Part shown: positions 1 to 11,130 of the stretch, piece by piece
Layout of the letters: each line of letters begins with the position of its first letter
Numbering within the stretch: position 1 is the first letter of the stretch
Assembly (NCBI GenBank): GCA_021014325.1
Contig: CM037464.1
Location: 2,573,127-2,637,126 of the forward strand
Length of the DNA: 64,000 nucleotides
Reading direction: 5' to 3'
From: Plazaster borealis
Taxonomy: Eukaryota; Echinodermata; Asteroidea; Forcipulatida; Labidiasteridae
The notes under the pieces: model-generated
Database searches by the model: none
What the model saw: the letters and a program-made list of their open reading frames with translations, nothing else
What the model was told of the DNA's origin: nothing
Made by a program: the position numbers and the translations under genes

Positions 1-346
1 AGAAAACAAAAATGAAAAAAATAAGTTCAAAGATTAATGTAAAAACATAAAAGCCATGGAAAAGTAAGGTACTTGCAAAGACAACAAAACGTTGGTGAAC
101 AGTTTCAATTTTTAAAATAAAGCAATCATTTAATTATAAATTATGTAAAAAGAGTGAGTGTCGAGTTTACCCCCTGTGTTTTCAACCCGGTAAGGTAAAG
201 GAAATGAATTAGTTTTGTTCTCTATTTCTGTTCTACCGCTGAAGTGTGGCTCACCGCCATAAATAGGCAAAAGGGTTTAAAATAGAGAATTATTCATAGA
301 GGACATTGTGATGCATTCCATTGGCTAGGTCATGGTTTCCCCACTG

Positions 347-380
347 GTCGTGGTGGGGTGGTGGTGGTGTGGGGGGGGGG
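347..380 (+). repeat. G-rich tract, repeated at 3095-3129
   Basis: A GGTGG-rich run ends in about ten or more consecutive G. Related G-rich stretches lie at about 1320-1350, 4080-4100 and 5820-5855. It contains enough G runs to form a G-quadruplex in principle. It sits about 300 bp upstream of each type-A or type-B cassette. Confidence 0.6.
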
Positions 381-691
381 CGTTGAAGGGTCAGGCTCCA
401 AGCCTTTTAAGATGATCGTTTTTTTCTGGTATTGGCGGTGATGACTTGTTGCCAATGCAGGGACTATCAAATCTATCCAGGGTTTTGGTAGTTTAAGATA
501 ATTATTTCTAACTACCGGAGTCATTTTAATCTCACATAAAATAATTTGAGCGTTAGCATCCGTCAAGACTGTGTCGCACGGTGGCGCTGTTCAAGTTCAC
601 TCTCGTCATGGGATTGCTAGACATTGCATCACTCAAACTATTGCACCACAATTTCCCATCATATTTAAGATGGTTTGGATTGTATAGTTGT

Positions 692-805
692 CGAGGTGAG
701 CCGTGGCTCAGCGGATCGGAATAAGAGTCAAAAGCAAATTCTCTCGCCACCCTAACTCACAGTTGGGGATCGAAACCGTTGGGTTAACCCGATACTCGCC
801 TTTTT
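692..805 (+). repeat. tRNA-like Pol III cassette 1 (type A)
   Basis: This is the reference copy. The A box TGGCTCAGCGG is at 704-714. The B box GGATCGAAACC is at 767-777. A TTTTT run at 801-805 would act as a Pol III terminator. Placing A and B boxes at their tRNA positions puts the acceptor strands at 697-703 and 781-787, where five of seven positions pair (one a G-U wobble). The T stem is decayed, so this is a tRNA-derived element and not a working tRNA gene. The predicted transcript is about 105-115 nt. It could be the head of a SINE or a small non-coding RNA. Confidence 0.75.
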
Positions 806-1694
806 CACTTTTTCCCCGTTTTAAGTATTTTTTTATAATTTGCAAATTCACAGCTTCGTTAGACTAGCAATAACTAACAATAGGTTGACTTTGTTTCTTG
901 CTTTTCATTGTATTTTCCTCGCTTTTGTTTCAAACACTGATCACTGGCACTCTCATCAGATCGGAAATTTCACTTGAAAATAAAAAAATATAGCCCTATA
1001 AATTCAAAATATATAACAAAAACTTAATGTTTTCGTGTATACCTTGGAGTAAAATGTATTGTTACATCAAATATCAATCCTGTGAATCATTATTGCTTCA
1101 TTGTTTTAATCGAACAAATGGTTAATTAAATTGTAACTGAGAAAGCACTGACTGTGGGCCTACGAGCTGAGATGCACGGTTTTTGAAAAACAAAAAGCAA
1201 AGGGAAACTTTAATAGAAACAAAATTAAACAAAAAAGTTTAAAATCGGAGAATAATTATTCAAAAAGGACAATGTGATACTATAACGAATGATTCATTGG
1301 CTAGGTCATGATTTCTCCACTGGTCGTGGTGAGGTGAGGGGGGGGGGGTGTTGAAGGGTCAGGCTCCTAGCATTTTCAGATGATCTTTTTTTTCTGATAT
1401 TGGCGGTGATGACTTGTTGCAGATGCAGGGACTATCAAATCTATCCAGGGTTGTGGTATAGTTGAAGAGTTTTTTTCATAAAATATTTTCATAAAATATA
1501 TTTCTAACCAAGAATACCGGAGTCATTTTAATCTCACATAAAATAATTTGAGCGTTCGCATCCTGCTAAGACTGTGTCGCACGGTGGCGCTGTTCAAATT
1601 CACTCTCGTCATGGGATTGCTAGACATTGCATCACTCAAACTATTGCACCACAATTTTCCATCATATTTAACATGATTTGGATTGAATAGTTGT

Positions 1695-1807
1695 CGAGGT
1701 GAGCCGTGGCTCAGCGGATCTGAATAAGAGACTAAAGCAAATTCTCTCGCCACCCTAACTCACAGTTGGGGATCGAGGCCGTTGGGTTAAATCGATACTC
1801 GCCTTTT
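1695..1807 (+). repeat. tRNA-like Pol III cassette 2 (type B)
   Basis: This variant reads GATCTGAATAAGAGACTAAA after the A box and has the B box GGATCGAGGCC. Both boxes and the following T run are intact. It is shared with the cassettes at 4433 and 6532, which define a second sequence class within the array. Confidence 0.72.
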
Positions 1808-2224
1808 TACTTTTTCCCCGTTTTAAGTATTTTTTATAATAATTTGCAAGCACACAACTTTGTTATAGACAATCAATATAGCTGTCAATAGGTTTTATTT
1901 GTTTCTTGTGTTTCATTGTCTTTTCCTCCTTTTGTTATTAAAACAAATTGTTCACTAGTACTCTCACAGACTGCGAAATTTTCACTTGACAAAATAAAAG
2001 ATAGGGCCCTATTTATAATATCCATCAATATCCATCCAATAAAAACTTCCATCTCTGGGCTGGAATGTTTTGTTGAATTGTCTGAAATTGGAGCAAGCAT
2101 GTCGCACGGTGGCGCTGTTCAAGTTCACTATCTTTAGGTAAAGGCATTGCTAGACATTGCCTCACTCGAACTATTGCACCACGATTTTCCATGATATTTA
2201 AGATGGTTTGGATTGAATATTTAT

Positions 2225-2338
2225 CGAGGTGAGCCGTGGCTCAGCGGATCGGAATAAGAGTCAAAAGCAAATTCTCTCGCCACCCTAACTCACAGTTGGG
2301 GATCGAAACCGTTGGGTTAACCCGATACTCGCCTTTTT
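2225..2338 (+). repeat. tRNA-like Pol III cassette 3 (type A)
   Basis: Identical to cassette 1 from CGAGGTGAG through the T run, although the DNA on both sides differs from that around cassette 1. A box, B box and terminator are intact. Confidence 0.74.
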
Positions 2339-3439
2339 AACTTTTTCCCCGTTTTAAGTATTTTTTCATAATTTGCAAATTCACCGCTTCGTTAGACTAG
2401 CAATAACTGACAATAGGTTGACTTTGTTTCTTGCTTTCCATTGTATTTTCCTCGCTTTTGTTTCAAACACTGATCACTATAGCACTCTCATCAGACCGGG
2501 AATTTCACTTGAAAATAAAAAATATGGCCCTATAAATTCAAAATGTATAACAAAAACTTAATGTTTTCGTGTATACCTTGCGTAAAATGTATTGTTACAT
2601 CAAATATCAATCCTGTGAATCATTATTGCTTCATTTGTTTTAATTGAACAAATGGTTAATTAAATTGTAACTGAGAAAGCACTGACTGTGGGCCTACGAG
2701 CTTAGATGCACGGTTTTTGAAACACAAAAAGCAATGGAAAACATTAAAAGAAAACAAAAATGAAAAAAATAAGTTCAAAGATTAATGTAAAAACATAAAA
2801 GCCATGGAAAAGTAAGATACTTGCAAAGACAACAAAACGTTGGTGAACAGTTTCAATTTTTAAAATAAAGCAATCATTTAATTATAAATTATGTAAAAAG
2901 AGTGAGTGTCGAGTTTACCCCCTGTGTTTTCAACCCGGTAAGGTAAAGGAAATGAATTAGTTTTGTTCTCTATTTCTGTTCTACCGCTGAAGTGTGGCTC
3001 ACCGCCATAAATAGGCAAAAGGGTTTAAAATAGAGAATTATTCATAGAGGACATTGTGATGCATTCCATTGGCTAGGTCATGGTTTCCCCACTGGTCGTG
3101 GTGGGGTGGTGGTGGTGTGGGGGGGGGGCGTTGAAGGGTCAGGCTCCAAGCCTTTTAAGATAATCGTTTTTTTCTGGTATTGGCGGTGATGACTTGTTGC
3201 CAATGCAGGGACTATCAAATCTATCCAGGGTTTTGGTAGTTTAAGATAATTATTTCTAACTACCTGAGTCATTTTAATCTCACATAAAATAATTTGAGCG
3301 TTAGCATCCGTCAAGACTGTGTCGCACGGTGGCGCTGTTCAAGTTCACTCTCGTCATGGGATTGCTAGACATTGCATCACTCAAACTATTGCACCACAAT
3401 TTCCCATCATATTTAAGATGATTTGGATTGTATAGTTGT

Positions 3440-3553
3440 CGAGGTGAGCCGTGGCTCAGCGGATCGGAATAAGAGTCAAAAGCAAATTCTCTCGCCACCC
3501 TAACTCACAGTTGGGGATCGAAACCGTTGGGTTAACCCGATACTCGCCTTTTT
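3440..3553 (+). repeat. tRNA-like Pol III cassette 4 (type A)
   Basis: The counterpart of cassette 1 in the second 2.74 kb unit, with the same A box, B box and T run. The flanks also match unit 1. Confidence 0.74.
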
Positions 3554-4432
3554 CACTTTTTCCCCGTTTTAAGTATTTTTTTATAATTTGCAAATTCACA
3601 GCTTCGTTAGACTAGCAATAACTAACAATAGGTTGACTTTGTTTCTTGCTTTTCATTGTATTTTCCTCGCTTTTGTTTCAAACACTGATCACTGGCACTC
3701 TCATCAGATCGGAAATTTCACTTGAAAATAAAAAATATGGCCCTATAAATTTAAAATATATAACAAAAACTTAATGTTTTCGTGTATACCTTGGAGTAAA
3801 ATGTATTGCTACATCATATATCAATCTTGTGAATCATTATTGCTTCATTGTTTTAACCGAACAAAATAATGGTTAATTAAATTGTAACTGAGAAAGCACT
3901 GACTGTGGGCCTACGAGCTGAGATGCACGGTTTTTGAAAAACAAAAAGCAAAGGGAAACTTTAATAGAAACAAAATTAAACAAAAAAGTTTAAAATGGGA
4001 GAATAGTTATTCAAAAAGGACAATGTGATGCAATAACGAATGATTCATTGGCTAGGTCATGATTTCTCCACTGGTCGTGGTGAGGTGAGGGGGGTGTTGG
4101 GCGTTGAAGGGTCAGGCTCCTAGCATTTTCAGATGATCTTTTTTTCTGATATTGGCGTTGATGACTTGTTGCAGATGCAGGGACTATCAAATCTATCCAG
4201 GGTTGTGGTATAGTTGAAGAATTTTTTTCATAAAACATATTTCTAACCAAGAATACCGGAGTCATTTTAATCTCACATAAAATAATTTGAGCGTTAGCAT
4301 CCTGCTAAGACTGTGTCGCACGGTGGCGCTGTTCAAGTTCACTCTCGTCATGGGATTGCTAGACATTGCATCACTCAAACTATTGCACCACAATTTCCCA
4401 TCATATTTAAGATGATTTGGATTGAATTGTTG

Positions 4433-4546
4433 TCGAGGTGAGCCGTGGCTCAGCGGATCTGAATAAGAGACTAAAGCAAATTCTCTCGCCACCCTAACTC
4501 ACAGTTGGGGATCGAGGCCGTTGGGTTAAATCGATACTCGCCTTTT
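4433..4546 (+). repeat. tRNA-like Pol III cassette 5 (type B)
   Basis: The counterpart of cassette 2 in the second unit. It shares the type-B changes (GATCTGAATAAGAGACTAAA and B box GGATCGAGGCC) and keeps a T run after the cassette. Confidence 0.72.
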
Positions 4547-4964
4547 TCCTTTTCCCCGTTTTAAGTATTTTTTTATAATAATTTGCAAGCACACAACTTT
4601 GTTATAGACAATCAATATAGCTGTCAATAGGTTTTTATTTGTTTCTTGTGTTTCATTGTCTTTTCCTCCTTTTGTTATTAAAACAAATTGTTCACTAGTA
4701 CTCTCACAGACTGCGAAATTTTTACTCGACAAAATAAAAGATAGGGCCCTTTTTATAATATCCATCAATATCCATCCAATAAAAACTTCCATCTCTGGGC
4801 TGGAATGTTTTGTTGAATTGTCTGAAATTGGAGCAAGCATGTCGCACGGTGGCGCTGTTCAAGTTCACTATCTTTAGGTAAAGGCATTGCTAGACATTGC
4901 CTCACTCGAACTATTGCACCACGATTTTCCATGATATTTAAGATGTTATGGATTGAATATTAAT

Positions 4965-5078
4965 CGAGGTGAGCCGTGGCTCAGCGGATCGGAATAAGAG
5001 TCAAAAGCAAATTCTCTCGCCACCCTAACTCACAGTTGGGGATCGAAACCGTTGGGTTAACCCGATACTCGCCTTTTA
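4965..5078 (+). repeat. tRNA-like Pol III cassette 6 (type A)
   Basis: The counterpart of cassette 3 in the second unit. A and B boxes are intact. The terminator run here is TTTT followed by AAAC and a second T run. Confidence 0.73.
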
Positions 5079-6174
5079 AACTTTTTCCCCGTTTTAAGTA
5101 TTTTTTCATAATTTGCAAATTCACAGCTTCGTTAGACTAGCAATAACTGACAATAGGTTGACTTTGTTTCTTGCTTTCCATTGTATTTTCCTCGCTTTTG
5201 TTTCAAACACTGATCACTATAGCACTCTCATCAGACCGGAAATTTCACTTGAAAATAAAAAATATGGCCCTATAAATTCAAAATATATAACAAAAACTTA
5301 ATGTTTTCGTGTATACCTTGCGTAAATGTATTGTTAAATCAAATATCAATCTTGTGAATCACTATTACTTTTTTTTTTTTTTTTAACAAATAGTTAATTA
5401 AATTGTAACTGAGAAAGCACTGACTGTGGCCTATGAACTTAGATGCACGGTTTTTGAAACACAAATAGCAATGGAAAACATTAAAAGAAAACAAAAATGA
5501 AAAAAATAAGTTCAAAGATTAATGTTAAAACATAAAAGCCATGGAAAACAAAGGTACTTACTTGCAAAGAGAATAAAACGTTGGTGAACAATTTCAATTT
5601 TTAAAACAAAGCAATCATTTAATTATAAATTATGTAAAAGAGTGAGTGTCGAGTTTACCCCCATCGATTTTCAACCCGGCAACGTAAAATAAATGAATTA
5701 GTTTTGTTCTCTATTTCTGTTCAACCGCTGAAGTGTGGCTCACCGCCATAAATAGGCAAAAGGGTTTAAAATAGAGAATTATTCATAGAGGACAATGTGA
5801 TGCATTCCATTGGTTTCCCCACTGGTCGTGGTGGGGTGGTGGTGCGGTGGGGGGGCGTTGAAGGGTCGGGCTCCAAGCCTTTTAAGATGATCGTTTATTT
5901 CTGGTATTGGCGGTGATGCCTTTTCGCCAATGCAGGGACTATCAAATCTATCCACGGTTGTGGTAGTTTAAATCATTTTTTTTCTAACCAAGAATACCTG
6001 AGTCATTTTAATCTGACATAAAATAATTTGAGCGTTAGCATCCTGCCAAGACTGTGTCGCACGGTGGCGCTGTTCAATTTCACTCTCTTCATGGTATTGC
6101 TAGACATTGCATCACTCAAACTATTGCACCACAATTTCCCATCATATTTAAGATGATTTGGATTGAATAGTTGT

Positions 6175-6288
6175 CGAGGTGAGCCGTGGCTCAGCGGATC
6201 GGAATAAGAGTCAAAAGCAAATTCTCTCGCCACCCTAACTCACAGTTGGGGATCGAAACCGTTGGGTTAACCCGATACTCGCCTTTTT
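6175..6288 (+). repeat. tRNA-like Pol III cassette 7 (type A), at a monomer switch
   Basis: Upstream DNA is of the cassette-1/4 monomer, but downstream DNA (from about 6310) matches the tail after cassettes 3 and 6. The exchange between monomer types therefore falls inside or very near this cassette. Boxes and terminator are intact. Confidence 0.73.
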
Positions 6289-6529
6289 CACTTTTTCCCC
6301 GTTTTAAGTATTTTTTCATAATTTGCAAATTCACAGCTTCGTTAGACTAGCAATAACTGACAATAGGTTGACTTTGTTTCTTGCTTTCCATTGTATTTTC
6401 CTCGCTTTTGTTTCAAACACTGATCACTATAGCACTCTCATCAGACCGGAAATTTCACTTGAAAATAAAAAATATGGCCCTATAAATTCAAAATATATAA
6501 CAAAAACTTAATGTTTTCGTGTATACCTT

Positions 6530-6634
6530 GCGGATCTGAATAAGAGACTAAAGCAAATTCTCTCGCCACCCTAACTCACAGTTGGGGATCGAGGCCGTTG
6601 GGTTAACCCGATACTCGCCTTTTTACTTTTTCCC
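6530..6634 (+). repeat. 5'-truncated tRNA-like cassette 8 (type B)
   Basis: Starts abruptly at CGGATCTGAATAAGAG, directly after CGTGTATACCTTG of another monomer's tail. The acceptor strand and most of the A box are missing. The B box GGATCGAGGCC and the T run remain. This is a recombination breakpoint. Confidence 0.75.
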
Positions 6635-7044
6635 CATTTCAAGTATTTTTTATAATAATTTGCAAGAACACAACTTTGTTATAGACAATCAATATAGCTG
6701 TCAATAGGTTTACTTTATTTCTTGTGTTTCATTGTCTTTTCCTCCTTTTGTTATTTAAACATATTGTTCACTGGTACTCTCACAGACTGCGAAGTATTCA
6801 CTTGACAAAATAAAAGATTGGGCCCTATTTGTAATATCCATCAATATCCATCCAATAAAAACTTCAACCTCTGGGCTGGAATGTTTTGTCGAATTGTCTG
6901 AAATGGAAGCAAGAATTTATGTCCCACGGTGGCGCTGTTCAAGTTCACTGATGTTAGATATGGTATTGCTAGACATTGCATCACACAAACTATTGCACCA
7001 CGATTTTCCATGACATTTAAGATGTTTTGGATTGAATATTTATC

Positions 7045-7160
7045 GAGGTGAGCCGTGGCTCAGCGGATCGGAATAAGAGTCAAAAGCAAATTCTCTCGCC
7101 ACCCTAACTCACAGTTGGGGATCGAAACCGTTGGGTTAACCCGATACTCGCCTTTTTTAT
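7045..7160 (+). repeat. tRNA-like Pol III cassette 9 (type A), last of the array
   Basis: Identical to cassette 1 up to the T run (here seven T), after which the sequence becomes a TTTA-rich simple repeat unlike any other monomer. It marks the right edge of the array. Confidence 0.74.
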
Positions 7161-7610
7161 TTTATTTATTTATTTATTTTGTCTCCAGTTAGTGAATCTT
7201 TTGTTTTAATTCACAATTTGGCAACAAAAACCAAAATACTAAATTGTAAAATTAAATTTAAATTTTGTGTTCTCTTCGCAAATAATCTTAGGCCTATTCT
7301 TCCCCGTTTTATAAAAATAGTTTTGAATTTCACCCTTATAATTTCAAAATTGTGTATTAGTTCAAAATAAACAATTTACTTCCAGTTTCATATATTTATA
7401 ACGACAAGAAAATTTCAATTGTTCTACCGTTTCCACAACGTCGAAAGTATACACAAAAATAGTAATAAAGTTCAGTTTCAAAACGAAAGTCTATACAAAA
7501 ACAAAGATACCACGTTTTTGGCAGAGATAACAATTGAAACAAAACAATAAATCGTTATATCTTTCTTAAAATGAGTTAAAGGGTCTCTTCATAAAATTAT
7601 AGATGAGAAG
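7153..7610. other. AT-rich spacer, no gene seen
   Basis: After a TTTA simple repeat (about 7153-7180) there is AT-rich DNA with no coding signal. Part of 7370-7560 resembles the AT-rich DNA before the later minus-strand cassettes, so it may be an old copy of the same unit. Confidence 0.5.
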
Positions 7611-7745
7611 AAAATGAGTGAGTATCGAGTTAACTTGGCGGTCTCGAACCCCAACTTGACGCTGGAGTGGACGAGATAACTAGCTTTAGTCTCTTGTTCA
7701 GTCCCACCAAGTCGTGGCTCACCGGATGGATCTAAGCGCAAAATT
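7604..7745 (-). repeat. Diverged tRNA-derived SINE head, minus strand
   Basis: On the minus strand it reads GGTGAGCCACGACTTGGTGG, then AAGAGACTAAAGC, then the B box GGTTCGAGACC and TAACTCGATACTCAC. This is the same plan and partly the same sequence as the array cassettes. The A box is degraded and the B box intact. The tail (TCATCTATAATTTTATGAA) is shared with the copies near 8310 and 10010. Confidence 0.65.
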
Positions 7746-8302
7746 AATTTATAAACCTGTGCATCGATGTTGTGCAACGCTCTTATGAATATTCAGTCAA
7801 TAGTGTATATGCAACAGTAAGGTGAAGTCATGCATTATTCATGTAGCATTGAACTTGGGTGGAAACTCATATCGTGCCTTTACAAAATCAAAAACAGATA
7901 TAATTGTTTCTTTGTTTAGTTTTTGTTTAGTTTTTTATTGATTATGTTTTGGGGGTTTTCCCTTTGCAAAAATTGTCCCCATTACAAATTATTACAAAAT
8001 TTCCTCAGTGTAAAATATCAGATATAAAAACCATTAGTGTGAATCTGAGACAAACTCTACCATTAATATTAAAAATTTCAGATTTTGAATGAGAGGAAAC
8101 AATAACTATCAGTTTAAAAATATACAGAAAATTTAAATAAACATCGCGATAGAAACTGTTATAATTTCACCTGAGTTATATATACACATATAGATTTTTT
8201 TTAAACGAACATTGTTGTTTAAACAATAATATGGCAAAGATGAAAATACTACAGGACCATAAATCATAATTTTACCCTGAAATGAGATTAAAATATAACT
8301 AT

Positions 8303-8460
8303 TCATATAATTTTAGACGTAAAAAGAACAAAAGATGAGGTACGATTTAGGGTGGCTAACTCGAACCTCATCCCTCTTGATTTTTGAAATCTGGATCGGT
8401 AGAGATTAGGATCTCTTGATCCAGGCCCACTAACTCGTGGCTCATCGAAATCTTCCCCAA
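8303..8460 (-). repeat. Diverged tRNA-derived SINE head, minus strand
   Basis: On the minus strand it reads GATGAGCCACGAGTTAGTGG, then a short stem-loop AGAGATCCTAATCTCT at the anticodon-arm position, then GGTTCGAGTTA at the B-box position. The two boxes are partly decayed. The shared tail lies at 8266-8330. Confidence 0.6.
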
Positions 8461-8894
8461 AAATAATAATATATAAACCTTCGCATTGGTATTGCGCAAC
8501 CCTCACAATTCCAGCATGAATATTCATATCGATGACGTCTGCGCAACGGGGAGGTGAAGACATGCGACATTGAACCTGGATGGAAACTCCCATAATTGTG
8601 TTATAGCGCCACCGATCCATACAGAAAGAAATGTCCAATGATTCAGATCTTTCTGTATAAACAGGACGAGGTTGAGAGGACAACAGAATGGTTATGCTGA
8701 AACTGACTATTCACCAAAAAAGGGACAGAATTTGCATAATGTACATAGCCTGCATATAACATGGTGATGACACAATTTTCATGCAAAAATTTGGTTTTAC
8801 CTGTTGAAAAAACAAACATCAAAATAACCAATATTGTAATCCAAAAGTATCTATAGTACGGTGTAACTAACAACCAAAATTAAGATTTTTTTAA

Positions 8895-8996
8895 ATTGAT
8901 TGATTGATTGATTGATTGATTTAGTTTATTGCTTTCAAGTATACAATAGAAAGTGCCTAGTGGCTCTCGTGCTTACAAATACATGAAAATACAATA
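8895..8996 (-). mobile_element. Non-LTR retrotransposon-like 3' end with (CAAT)n tail
   Basis: On the minus strand it reads TTGTATTTTCATGTATTTG, then GTAAGCACGAGAGCC, then TTCTATTGTATACTTG, then CAATAAACTAAATC followed by a CAAT tetranucleotide array. The same sequence, with a different simple-repeat tail, is at 56591-56757. Short 3'-only copies ending in a microsatellite are typical of LINE or LINE-mobilised retroposons. No reverse transcriptase remains. Confidence 0.7.
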
Positions 8997-10027
8997 GTAG
9001 GGCTACAATTAAGAAATAACACTCCTGCTGCCAAGCCCCTCTCTGAACCAAGATAAAATACACCATGTGTAAACAAATTCAGCTCTTACTGGTATGCACT
9101 CTCTAAGATAATGTACAATATTGGTAAAGAAAACAAGCTGGTTTGCTTCATACCCTCTTTGCATCAAGATAAGGTACACTTCAACCAGTTAGCCGCGTAT
9201 ACCCTTTCAACCAACAACATTTCAGTAGAAGCTAACAACAACATTTTGAATTTTTGATAAAACTTCTGCTGCCTGTTGGCCCCTCTCTGAATCAAGAGAA
9301 GGTACAACATGTGTAATAAACACAATCATGAACTCTCTTGGAATTAAGTAAATGTACATCATTGGTAAACAAAAACTGGTTCGCTTTATACCCTCTTTGC
9401 ATCAAGATAAGGTATACTTCAACCAGTTAGCCGTGTATACCCTTTCAATCAACAACATTTCATTCACTAGGAATCCCGGCATCTCGTTTTACAATTTCTC
9501 AACACTTTTTCCATCCTTTGCAAACACCAGCACCATCCACCTCCAAACACTAAGTATCATTAAAAAACAAAAACAGATAAAATCGTTGAGATTACTTTAG
9601 TTACTTATTTGTTTATTTTTGGGTAATCCAGTACGCTATGAAAATTGTCTTCCAGCCCTCACAATGGACCTATCAGAAGTTTTACAATTTCAAATAACAC
9701 ATTGTAAAAACCATCTGTGAATCTATGATGATCTGTACCTTTACCCAGTGAAACTTGACACTTCACGCTAAATTTCGGATTTTGAATTAAAAGAAACATA
9801 GTTATACAGTTTCAAAATAAACGAAAAAATCTTTCATAAACATCGAGATCAAACTTACTCCAATACTTGATATAATTATATAATTTCACATGCGTTATAA
9901 AGATATACAATTTTCCAAATGAACATAATTTTAAAAACATCGACATTTTTGACAATACGACAGAATTATAAATCATAATTTCACCCTGAAATTAGATTAA
10001 AATATAATTTTTCATAAAATTTTAGAT

Positions 10028-10150
10028 GTGAAAAAAAAAATATGAAGAACGAGTTTCTGTGGCAAAACTCGAACCCCCATCAAAAAAGAACCGGCGAGAC
10101 AGCAGTCCCAAGTTCGGGTCCCACTGTTTCGGGGGTCTTCAATTTTTACC
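10028..10150 (-). repeat. Diverged tRNA-derived SINE head, minus strand
   Basis: On the minus strand it contains GGGGGTTCGAGTTTTGCC at the B-box position and ends next to the shared tail CATCTAAAATTTTATGAA. It is the most degraded of the three minus-strand copies, and the A box cannot be drawn confidently. Confidence 0.5.
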
Positions 10151-10948
10151 TGCGGAAAGTTTATTTCTGATGCATCGATATTGTGCAATCCTACCACAAT
10201 GCTTGTTAGAACATTCATATCGATGACGTCATGTCAACGAGTAGTCAACCGTGACATTGAGCCTATAAAAAGAATCTCCTATAATTGTTGTATAGCCCCA
10301 CCAATCCATACAAAACATGACGAATGGTTCAGACTGGAAGGGGGGCTTTAACAAGAGGTTTTCAGAGGGTGACAACATGGTTATAAATTGAAATTGACTG
10401 TTCACATTTGCATAACTGTGCATAATAATTTGCCTGGATAGAACAAAATAGTGATGACACAATTTTTAAGCAAAAAACAAATTGCTTTCACTTGTTGGAA
10501 AAACCCCATCAAAACGACCAATTGTAATCCCAAAGAATGTACAGTGTGGTAGCTAACAACAACATTTTGAGATTTTGATAAAACTTCTGCTGCCTGTTGG
10601 CCCCTCTCTGAATCATGTGTAATATCATGTGTAATAAACACAATCAGCTCTTGCTGGTGTTATGAACTCTCTGGGATTTAAGATAATGTACAGCATTGGT
10701 TAAAACTGGTTTGCTTTATACCCTCTTTGCATCAAGATAAGGTATATTTCAACCAGTTAGCCGTGTATACCCTTTCAATCAACAACATTTCATTCACTAG
10801 GAATCCCGGTATCTCGTTTTACATTTTCTCAACACTTTTCCCATCCTGTGCAAACACCAACACCATCCACACCTCCAAACACCAGAGTTGTTTTACTGTG
10901 CAAACAAATACTGACCCGCGAGCTCTCAGATAACCTTCAGAGCACAGA

Positions 10949-11122
10949 TCATTGGGCCAGCTAGATCATCGGGCCGGGTAGCATCTTTGGCAGGGTGAGA
11001 CCTAGATCATCGGGCCGGGTAGATCATCGGGCCGGGTGAGACCTATAGACAACGAGCCGGGTAGATCATTGGGCCGGGTGAGACCTAGATCAACTGGTCG
11101 GGTAGATCAACGGGCCAGGTAA
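10949..11122 (+). repeat. GC-rich minisatellite, GATCATCGGGCCGGGTA units
   Basis: About four dimeric units of 41-42 bp are present. Each has two related 18-mers (AGATCATCGGGCCGGGT type), the second followed by GAGACC. Copies vary by substitutions such as CATTGGGCC, CAACGAGCC and CAACTGGTC. The block is much richer in GC than its surroundings. Confidence 0.85.
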
Positions 11123-11130
11123 AGGGTAAA

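Larger units (their letters stand above)
1..7170. repeat. Higher-order tandem array, 2.74 kb unit with tRNA-like cassettes
   Basis: The sequence at position 1 recurs at 2749 and again at about 5486, giving periods of 2748 and 2737 bp. The first two units are nearly identical over their whole length. Each unit contains three related monomers. A monomer has a core (starting near GTCGCACGGTGGCGCTG), then a tRNA-like cassette, then an AT-rich tail. The cassettes are spaced about 1000, 530 and 1215 bp apart. The third unit is rearranged: after its first cassette it continues with the type-C tail and then jumps at about 6530 into a type-B cassette. The array runs off the left edge and ends at about 7170. 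Minus-strand reading frames of 65-84 codons recur in each monomer, but they cross the tRNA-like cassette and look like by-products. No known satellite family was recognised. Confidence 0.93.
7570..10930. repeat. Old, diverged segmental duplications
   Basis: Several blocks recur in order. The segment 7920-8330 matches 9600-10030, including TATAATTTCAC and CATAATTTCACCCTGAAAT. The segment 8460-8640 matches 10150-10330, including CATATCGATGACGTC. The block around GTTAGCC and TATACCCTTTCAA is present at 9140-9227, 9378-9480 and 10707-10810. The shift between blocks is about 1.7 kb. Divergence is far greater than in the 1-7170 array. No coding sequence is credible here; frames shared between copies reflect the duplication. 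Confidence 0.8.

Noticed and set aside
553..6233. Recurring minus-strand frames starting MAREFA in five places
   Set aside because: They run backwards through the tRNA-like cassette and its core; conservation follows from the tandem duplication and no domain is recognisable.
1..7170. CRISPR-like array
   Set aside because: Repeats are about 110 bp within kilobase monomers, the spacers are themselves repeated, and the genome is metazoan.
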